Source of the DNA: Rugamonas apoptosis
GTDB lineage: Bacteria; Pseudomonadota; Gammaproteobacteria; Burkholderiales; Burkholderiaceae_D
Direction: 5' to 3'
DNA length: 64,000 nt
Assembly: GCF_014042355.1 (NCBI RefSeq)
Contig: NZ_JACEZU010000006.1
Location: 1 to 64,000 of the forward strand
Both the position numbers and the translations under genes were made by a program. A model generated the notes under the pieces. That model did not search any database. It saw only the letters and a program-made list of their open reading frames with translations, and was not told the DNA's origin. Below are positions 58,143-64,000 of this stretch, piece after piece (the first letter of the stretch is position 1; each line of letters opens with the position of its first letter).

Positions 58143-59513
58143 TCAGTGCTTCCAGGTGGTCGCACCCTCGGCCGTCATTTTGGGATTATTGATTGTCTTG
58201 AATACATAACCGGCTTGTTCGGCCTGGGAACCACCTAGGTAGCCCCGGATCGTCATGTCAGCCCCAAGATCGCTGACCAAGCCACCCACCGACGTGATCG
58301 AACCCTGCCCCGCCACGGCCATCGACGCATCGGGCGTGTACACCGTCAGGCCAGTGGAGAAACTGCGGCTGCCGAAATTGACGTCCAGATGCGCGTCCCT
58401 GATGGCGGCGGCGACTGGGTTCTGGCCGGCCAACTGCAAGGTCGCCTCGCTGCCCGACAACACGAACGCGGCCGTGCCATCCTTGGGCATCACCAACTGG
58501 CTGTTCTTCAGGCGCGCGATCACATAGGCACCGCCGGCCGTATAGGTATTCTCAAACGTACCATCGCGCAATTTCGCCAGCGCCGCCGCATCTTGCGGCA
58601 CGTCGGCCACGGCTTGCCAGCGGCCCCACAGGATTTCCGGCGGGCTCGGTGGTGCGGGTGGCACGACGGGCTTGCCCGGATCGACGACAACTTCAGCGGG
58701 CGGCACCTTGGCGCCCGTGTCGGTGCCGGTCTGGGTGGTGTTGTTGCCGCTGGCGGCCTTGCCCGCGTTGAGCAAGCCCGCACCTTTTTGCGCATCCAGG
58801 TTCACATCCTGCACGGCCACCGGCAAGCTGGTCGCCGGCGTCACCTTGCCCACAGGCTCATCGCCACGCGGCGGCATACTCTGGTCCGGTGCCAACGATG
58901 GATTGCGCAGCAACTGAGGGATATTCTGGCCGCGCTGCACCTGCAGCAGCACGCCGGACTGGCCGGCGAACAGTTCGCGGCTGGCATTGCCTTCGCACGG
59001 GCCGTTGCCTTCCGGGCCGCAGCCGCCGGAGAAGCCGCTCACCACCACGCCGCCGGACACGACGGCCACGCGCGACGTTTCCTGGTCGGTATAAACGATA
59101 AAGTCGGTGCCGCGCACGCCGATGGCGGCCACAGGGGTGTTGAAACGGAAATTCTGGCGCGCTTTCTTGACGGCCGTACCGGAGATGCTGCGCGCCACAC
59201 CACCGAGCAATTCGAGCTTGACGTGGGTGTTGCCGGGATTTTGCTGGTCAACCTGGTAGGCCGCGATGCGCGCCTTGCTGTTGGGGCGCAGGATCAAGAA
59301 GCCGGCGTCCACCGTCTTGATATAGACGTAGCCATCGGCGCCGGTGGCGACCTCGTCGCCCTCCTGCACGGCCGCGTCCAGTACCGCCGCCCGTTTGGCC
59401 AACTGCACCTGTCCGGTGACAAATACCACTTTCCCGGCCTCGCCCGCCATGGCGGCGGCCGACCACAGCAAGCCGGCGCCCACGCTCAACGAGACCAAAA
59501 TTTGACGCAACAT
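58143..59513 (-). CDS. FecR-domain exported protein
   Basis: The 456-residue precursor has a Sec signal peptide (about 1-23, ending AMA) and a FecR domain (about 30-155) with 'FRFNTPVAAIGVRGTDFIVY' at its core. A Pro-rich linker follows, then a C-terminal beta domain of unknown type. There is no anti-sigma transmembrane layout, so this is the periplasmic FecR-only class often found beside CHASE2 cyclases. GGGAGAA precedes ATG 59513. It is divergent from the adenylate cyclase across a 282-base gap holding a Crp-type site. Confidence 0.85.
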   Translation of the reverse strand: MLRQILVSLSVGAGLLWSAAAMAGEAGKVVFVTGQVQLAKRAAVLDAAVQEGDEVATGADGYVYIKTVDAGFLILRPNSKARIAAYQVDQQNPGNTHVKLELLGGVARSISGTAVKKARQNFRFNTPVAAIGVRGTDFIVYTDQETSRVAVVSGGVVVSGFSGGCGPEGNGPCEGNASRELFAGQSGVLLQVQRGQNIPQLLRNPSLAPDQSMPPRGDEPVGKVTPATSLPVAVQDVNLDAQKGAGLLNAGKAASGNNTTQTGTDTGAKVPPAEVVVDPGKPVVPPAPPSPPEILWGRWQAVADVPQDAAALAKLRDGTFENTYTAGGAYVIARLKNSQLVMPKDGTAAFVLSGSEATLQLAGQNPVAAAIRDAHLDVNFGSRSFSTGLTVYTPDASMAVAGQGSITSVGGLVSDLGADMTIRGYLGGSQAEQAGYVFKTINNPKMTAEGATTWKH

Positions 59514-59561
59514 AATATATTCTCCCTCACCCTGCATTGTCCGCATTCTGGCGCCAAAGTA

Positions 59562-59577
59562 TGTGATTACCGTCACA
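59562..59577. promoter_or_regulatory. Crp-type site between the FecR and adenylate cyclase genes
   Basis: TGTGATTACCGTCACA is an exact TGTGA-N6-TCACA match, centred 56 bases upstream of the FecR-gene ATG. On the other side a TACAAT (59592-59597) points to the cyclase gene. The site could serve either or both promoters, including feedback on the cyclase. Confidence 0.65.
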
Positions 59578-59795
59578 TTCTTGCATTTGGATACAATTGA
59601 GAATACGCGCTGGCGGACGCCGCTTTAGAAACCGCTTTTTCGCCCTCCCGCCATAGTGTTGACGGTCACAAAGCGTTATACTTGACAACTATTTTACTGG
59701 GGTGCCGCCCCTCTCCTGCCCCAGCCTTCGGCACGCGAGCTTCGCCGGCACCGACTTGTTAGCCTATTTTGCGCCATTTGATCCCATCCGACTCC

Positions 59796-61574
59796 ATGTT
59801 TCGCACCGGCATCGCGCTGGCCGCCGTCCTGCTGACGGTCTGGTCGCAGTGGCTGGCGCCCTCGGGCACGGGGTTCGCGGACGACTGGCTGCGCGACCGC
59901 TTCATCAAGCTGCGCGCCAGCACGGCGCCCGAGCACCGCATCCTGGTAGTAGATATCGACGAGAACAGCCTGGCGGCCCTGCCGTGGCCGTGGCCGCGCG
60001 CGCGCCTGGCCACGCTGATCGAAACCCTGCTGGCCAACGGCGCGCGCGGCGTGGCGCTCGACATTCTGCAAGAAAAGCCGGCCGATGCCGAAGGCGACGC
60101 GCGGCTGGCCATGCTGGCCCGCCACGGCCCCGTGGTGCTGGCCCAGCTGTTCGACTTCGCCCAGCAGCCCCATCCGTTGCGGGGCGGCCATCTGGTGGGC
60201 GGCACGCCGGCCGCCGCCGGCGCCGTGCCAGCCAGCGGCTACCTGGCCAACCACGCCGGGCTGGCGCAAGCCGCGCACGCCGGCAACATCGGCGTGGCGC
60301 CCGATCACGACGGCACGCTGCGCTGGGTTCCCATGTACGCCAGCTTCGAAGGCAGGCAATATCCCACCCTAGCGCGCGCCCTGTTCGACTGCTGCGCCGA
60401 CGGCCCGGCGGCCGAACTGCCCACGGGCGCCCTGCGCATCCCCTACAGCCGCGCCTGGTCGGCCTACACCGGCCTGAAGGCGGCCGACGTGCTGGAGCAG
60501 AATTTCGCGCCCGACCAGGTGGCCGGCAAACTGGTGCTGATCGGCTCCTCGGCGCTCAGCATCGGCGACCGCCTGTCCACGCCGCTGGGCGCGTCCACCG
60601 CCGGCCTGCTGGTGCACGCGGCCGTGCTCGACAACCTGCTGGCGCGCCAGTCCGGCCACGCGCCCGCGCCCTGGCCCGGCAAGTGGATGGCGCTGTTGTT
60701 CTGCCTGAGCGTGGTGCAACTGATCAGCTACACCCTACCGCGCCAGTCGGCCGCCGCCAACGTGGCCCTGCTGGGCGCCAGTTCCGCGCTGTGGCTGGTG
60801 CTGGCCTATTTCGTCGTGCCGCATGACGACCAATTCTCCACGGCCGGGCCGCTGCTGTCCAACCTGTTCCTGCTGGCCGTGGCCGTGCCGTTCCACTGGC
60901 AACTCACGCAACACAAGTCGCGCCAGCTGCTACACACGCTGCGCCAGTACGTGGCCAAGGAAGTGGTCGAGGAACTGCTGCGCAGCGACCTGCAGGACCC
61001 GCTGTCGCCCAAGCAGCGCCAGGTCACCACGCTGATCGCCGACATGGAGGGCTACACCACCCAGGTCGAGTCGCTGCCGGTGGAGGAAGCGGCCAAGCTG
61101 ACCACCGACTTCCTCGATTGCCTGACCCGCCCCGTGCTCGACATGCACGGCACGCTCGACAAATACACGGGCGATGGCCTGGTGGCGTTCTGGGGCGCGC
61201 CCCTGCCCATCGCCGACCATGCCGACCTGGCGCTGGACGCGGCCCAGCTGATCCTCAAGGAGGTGGCCCGCATGAGCGCGCACCGGGTGGCCGACGGCAA
61301 GCCGCCGCTGCGGGTGCGGATCGGCATCGAGAGCGGCCTGGCCATGGCCGGCGACTACGGCACCGCCTTCCGCAGCATCTACACGGCCGTGGGCGACAGC
61401 GTCAACACGGCTTCGCGGCTGGAGCAGGCCGCGCGCGACTTCCCGCACGACGTCATCATCGGCGAAGGCACGGTGCGCGGCGCCACCCGCCACCGCTTCG
61501 TCCACCTGGGCGAACGCCACCTGCGCGGCAAGGAAAAGCCGGTGCAGCTCTACACGCTGGAGCAAGCGGCATGA
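59796..61574 (+). CDS. CHASE2-domain class III adenylate cyclase
   Basis: The 592-residue protein has an N-terminal membrane segment and a periplasmic CHASE2 domain (about 25-290). Three membrane helices (about 295-375) follow, then a class III cyclase domain (about 405-590). Metal aspartates are seen in LIADMEGYT and DKYTGDGLVAFWGAP. The lysine in DKYTGDG and the threonine in IYTAVGDSVNTASRLE are the adenine-specifying type, so ATP is the likely substrate. ATG 59796 is used; a TTG at 59769 is possible. It overlaps the next gene by four bases. It should make cAMP in response to an envelope signal. Confidence 0.9.
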   Translation: MFRTGIALAAVLLTVWSQWLAPSGTGFADDWLRDRFIKLRASTAPEHRILVVDIDENSLAALPWPWPRARLATLIETLLANGARGVALDILQEKPADAEGDARLAMLARHGPVVLAQLFDFAQQPHPLRGGHLVGGTPAAAGAVPASGYLANHAGLAQAAHAGNIGVAPDHDGTLRWVPMYASFEGRQYPTLARALFDCCADGPAAELPTGALRIPYSRAWSAYTGLKAADVLEQNFAPDQVAGKLVLIGSSALSIGDRLSTPLGASTAGLLVHAAVLDNLLARQSGHAPAPWPGKWMALLFCLSVVQLISYTLPRQSAAANVALLGASSALWLVLAYFVVPHDDQFSTAGPLLSNLFLLAVAVPFHWQLTQHKSRQLLHTLRQYVAKEVVEELLRSDLQDPLSPKQRQVTTLIADMEGYTTQVESLPVEEAAKLTTDFLDCLTRPVLDMHGTLDKYTGDGLVAFWGAPLPIADHADLALDAAQLILKEVARMSAHRVADGKPPLRVRIGIESGLAMAGDYGTAFRSIYTAVGDSVNTASRLEQAARDFPHDVIIGEGTVRGATRHRFVHLGERHLRGKEKPVQLYTLEQAA

Positions 61575-62824
61575 GGCGCCGGCTGCTGACATCCGTGCTG
61601 GCCACGGTGCTGGCAACGGCGCTGGCTGGCCCGGCGCGCGCCGACGAGGCGCCGCCGTTCCCACCCGTGCAGCAGGAAGAACTGTACGTGAGCGCCATGA
61701 AGGCGCTGGCCGACGGGCACCCCGACGATGCCACCCGGCTGCTGATGCGCTTTCTGGAAAAAGAACCGCAGCACGCTGGCGCTTGGCTGGACCTGGCCAT
61801 CAGCCAGTGCGAGCTCGGCCATGGTGCCGAGGCCGAGCGCCTGTTCGTGGAAATCGAACGGCGTTTCGCGCCGCCGCCCGGCATCGTGGAAGTGATCCAG
61901 GGCCACCGCACGCGCGGCTGCCACCCTTTGCCGGCCGGCCGGCGCGACCTGCTGTCGCTGTCGGCCGGGCGCGGCTACGACAACAACGTCAACCAGGGCG
62001 CCAGCAACGCCTTCTTCAGCACCGGCAGCGGCGCCAACTATCTGCAATGGCAGTTGACGCCCGATTATCTGCCCAAGGCGGACGGCTACAGCTTGCTGAC
62101 GGCCGACTACAGCGGCAACCTGGGCCAGAGCAAGCTGCTGGGATTCGCCCAGTTGCGGGTGCGCCGCCACGACCATGAGCACGAACAGGATATGGCCTCG
62201 GCGCTAGCGGGCCTGGAACAGCCATGGCAGTGGGGCCAGTGGCGCGGCCGGGCCACGGCCGGCCTGAGCGCCCTGGAGCTGAACGGCCACTACTACCAGC
62301 GCCAGGCCCAGGTGCAGCTGCGCGCCACGCCGCCCGTGGACTTGCCCGAGGCGCTGGAATGGTCGCTCACGAGCGGCCTGAGCCACGTCACCTATCCCAC
62401 CCGCACCAAGTACGACGCCAACACCGTGGAACTGAGCAGCACACTCAACTACCGTGACAACGTGCGCCAGGCGCTGGCCGGGGTGGGCGTGCTGTCCGAC
62501 CATGGCCAGGCCGGCCGGCTGGGCGGCAACCGCGATGGCTGGTATGGTAATCTACTGCTTTACAGCAATCTGGGCGAACGTTTCAGCGGCCAGCTGGGCT
62601 GGACGCGCCAGGTGTGGCGCGGCTCCACCGTCTATTCACCCAACGTGATCGACCTGGTTCGGCGGCAGGACACGCGCCTGCTGACGGCCAGCATTTCGAT
62701 GCAGCTGCCGGCCCACCACAGCCTGCAGCTGGAATGGCGCTCGACCCAGAACAGGGAAAATATCTCGCTGTTTCAATATAATAGCCGCAGCTTGCAACTG
62801 ACCTGGCACTGGGATGGTTTCTGA
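61571..62824 (+). CDS. TPR plus outer-membrane beta-barrel protein
   Basis: The 417-residue precursor has a signal peptide (about 1-24, ending ARA), TPR-like helices (about 35-110) and then alternating amphipathic strands starting 'LSAGRGYDNNVNQGASNAFF' and ending in an aromatic strand (LQLTWHWDGF). This layout resembles Slam/DUF560 proteins, but that assignment is a suggestion. It overlaps the cyclase gene (ATGA). A role in surface display or envelope sensing is inferred from its partners. Confidence 0.75.
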   Translation: MRRRLLTSVLATVLATALAGPARADEAPPFPPVQQEELYVSAMKALADGHPDDATRLLMRFLEKEPQHAGAWLDLAISQCELGHGAEAERLFVEIERRFAPPPGIVEVIQGHRTRGCHPLPAGRRDLLSLSAGRGYDNNVNQGASNAFFSTGSGANYLQWQLTPDYLPKADGYSLLTADYSGNLGQSKLLGFAQLRVRRHDHEHEQDMASALAGLEQPWQWGQWRGRATAGLSALELNGHYYQRQAQVQLRATPPVDLPEALEWSLTSGLSHVTYPTRTKYDANTVELSSTLNYRDNVRQALAGVGVLSDHGQAGRLGGNRDGWYGNLLLYSNLGERFSGQLGWTRQVWRGSTVYSPNVIDLVRRQDTRLLTASISMQLPAHHSLQLEWRSTQNRENISLFQYNSRSLQLTWHWDGF

Positions 62825-62873
62825 CCGCCGGGCGCGGCACCATCCTCCGAAAGATACAAAGAACATTGCCACC

Positions 62874-63200
62874 ATGACTTGGGAACTGATTTTCTTTTTA
62901 CTGGCGCTGGCCGTCGTGTCGGCCGGCTGCCTGGCGCCGAGCGGCTGGCTGCCGGTGCTGCCGAATGACAAACTGCTGCACTTTGGCGCCTACGCCGCGC
63001 TCACGCTACTGGCGCTGCGGCTGGCCCACGGCTGGCGCGAACTGGCGTGCTGGATGATGGGGTTGCTGCTGGCGGGCTGGGCGATCGAGCTGCTGCAGAA
63101 CCTGGTGCCAGGGCGGCGCTTCTGCTGGCGCGACCTGGGCGCGAACGCGGCTGGCATCGCAGCCGCCGCCTGCTGCGCGCCGCTACTGTTGAACTATTGA
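62874..63200 (+). CDS. VanZ-like small membrane protein
   Basis: The 108-residue protein has about four hydrophobic helices with the VanZ-type 'LPNDKLLHFGAYAALTLLAL' and 'ELLQNLVPGRRFCWRDLGAN' with 'AAGIAAAA'. Function is unknown for such short VanZ proteins; in vancomycin clusters VanZ lowers teicoplanin binding. It lies 49 bases after the barrel gene on the same strand. Confidence 0.85.
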   Translation: MTWELIFFLLALAVVSAGCLAPSGWLPVLPNDKLLHFGAYAALTLLALRLAHGWRELACWMMGLLLAGWAIELLQNLVPGRRFCWRDLGANAAGIAAAACCAPLLLNY

Positions 63201-63217
63201 ATCATTGGAAACCCCGC

Positions 63218-64000
63218 ATGACCTCCAGTAAAAAGTCCCTCGCCGCCGCCGTTCCCGACGACACCGCCGCCGTCGGCGGCGCGCTGGCCGCGCAGGCCGC
63301 CGAGGGGCGCCAGCTGGGCGATCCCAACGAGCCGGTCAACATCCAGATCCACTTGCGCAAGATTCCGCTGTTGGCCGACCTGAGCGAGGAGGACATGGCC
63401 AAGGTCCGGGCCGACCTGCGCATCCGCCAATACAACAAGCGCGACGTGGTGCTGCAAAAAGGCGCGGCCGGCGACGCGCTGCTGTTCCTGCTGACGGGCC
63501 AGTTGCAAGTGATCGACGTGACCGAGGACGGGCGTGCGATCGGCCTGCGCATGCTGGCGCCGGGCGACTTCTTCGGCGAGATCGCCGTCATCAACGGCTC
63601 CATGCGCTCGGCCTCGGTGGTGGCCCTCAGTCCGGTACTGGTGGCGCTGCTGCCGCGCGCCACGGCGCTGCATCTGTTCTCGCACTCGCCGTCGGTGGCC
63701 AACCAGATGCTGCGCTTCCTGGCCGCCAAGGTGCAGCGCGATTCCGAATTCCGCGCGCTGCTGAGCATCCACAACACCTCCAAGCGCATCTACACCTTCC
63801 TCGAACTGCTGAAGGAGAAAAAGGAAGGCGAGGAGGAAGTGGTGGAAAACCTGCCCACCCACCAGGACATCGCCAACATGATCAACACCAGCCGCGAGAC
63901 GGTCACCCGCACGCTGCTGACGCTGGTCCAGCAAGGCATCATCAAGAAAGGTACGCACCGGCTCATCATCATCAAGCCCGACGCGCTGCAAAAACTGGCC
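63218..64000 (+). CDS. Crp/Fnr-family transcription regulator (3' end cut by window)
   Basis: At least 261 residues are visible. After a poorly conserved 40-residue start comes a cyclic-nucleotide domain with FFGEIAVINGSMRSASV, where G120-E121 and R130-S131 match the cAMP phosphate contacts of E. coli Crp. The winged helix follows, with 'THQDIANMINTSRETVTRTL'. SRETVTR places Arg, Glu and Arg (226, 227, 231) as in the Crp recognition helix that reads TGTGA. No iron-sulfur cysteines of the Fnr type are seen. The gene starts 17 bases behind the VanZ-like stop and has no stop in the window. Confidence 0.92.
   Translation, partial: MTSSKKSLAAAVPDDTAAVGGALAAQAAEGRQLGDPNEPVNIQIHLRKIPLLADLSEEDMAKVRADLRIRQYNKRDVVLQKGAAGDALLFLLTGQLQVIDVTEDGRAIGLRMLAPGDFFGEIAVINGSMRSASVVALSPVLVALLPRATALHLFSHSPSVANQMLRFLAAKVQRDSEFRALLSIHNTSKRIYTFLELLKEKKEGEEEVVENLPTHQDIANMINTSRETVTRTLLTLVQQGIIKKGTHRLIIIKPDALQKLA

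Noticed and set aside
58003..58209. 68-codon plus-strand open frame between cargo gene B and the FecR gene
   Set aside because: It covers the hairpin behind the FecR-domain gene and part of that gene's end, and has no ribosome site or recognisable motif.
59651..59671. A fourth Crp-like site near TGTTGACGGTCACA before the cyclase gene
   Set aside because: Only one half (TCACA) fits; the other half is wrong at correct spacing. It may be a weak half-site but does not support a claim.

Overview
The window is GC-rich chromosomal DNA from a betaproteobacterium, most likely Oxalobacteraceae (a Massilia, Duganella or Janthinobacterium relative). The reasons are the hemF-nadD-rsfS-rlmH-maf-rng gene order, a PEP-CTERM protein, DUF4214 surface-layer-like proteins, MASE1 signalling, and families of palindromic intergenic repeats. 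This is inferred from gene content; no database search was possible.

Layout. Positions 1-2830 are the end of a genomic island: degenerate small ORFs, a triple-palindrome operator, an AlpA-like regulator and a P4-type tyrosine integrase abutting tRNA-Thr(CGU). Positions 3026-9963 hold fbp, pepN, a DUF4136 lipoprotein, a quinone reductase, mgsA and a DMT transporter. Positions 10102-20138 hold a Tat-exported PhoD-like phosphatase with an Ala-rich insertion, then yebC, purD, hemF, nadD, rsfS, rlmH, maf and rng. Positions 20306-27909 hold a SLATT-like 2TM protein, a PEP-CTERM protein, an esterase and a block for LPS or O-antigen (two GT9, one O-antigen ligase, two GT2). Positions 28110-37455 hold a MASE1 kinase/FixJ-type regulator pair, a VirK/YbjX protein, dnaE, a VapBC pair, trhO and a RelE remnant.

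The most interesting part is 37529-64000. A PrtD/RsaD-type type I secretion operon (ABC, HlyD, TolC, small DUF6447-like protein) lies next to two paralogous DUF4214/GGxGxD proteins of 1201 and 1428 residues that look like its S-layer-like cargo. Between the two cargo genes sit a SapC::ATP-grasp fusion, a sulfotransferase-like protein, a TIGR02466-type 2OG-Fe(II) oxygenase and a BioF2/FemAB-like acyltransferase, which together resemble a surface-protein modification set. A group IIC-like intron with a broken maturase lies directly behind the terminator of the larger cargo gene.

Beyond it are a FecR-domain protein, a CHASE2-adenylate cyclase, a TPR/beta-barrel protein, a VanZ-like protein and a Crp/Fnr regulator cut by the window end. 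Three exact TGTGA-N6-TCACA sites lie upstream of the secretion operon, the 1428-residue cargo gene, and the FecR/cyclase divergent region. The Crp protein has the SRETVTR recognition helix and the RS pair expected for binding such sites with cAMP. I infer a local cAMP-Crp circuit controlling an S-layer-like coat, its exporter and possibly its modification.
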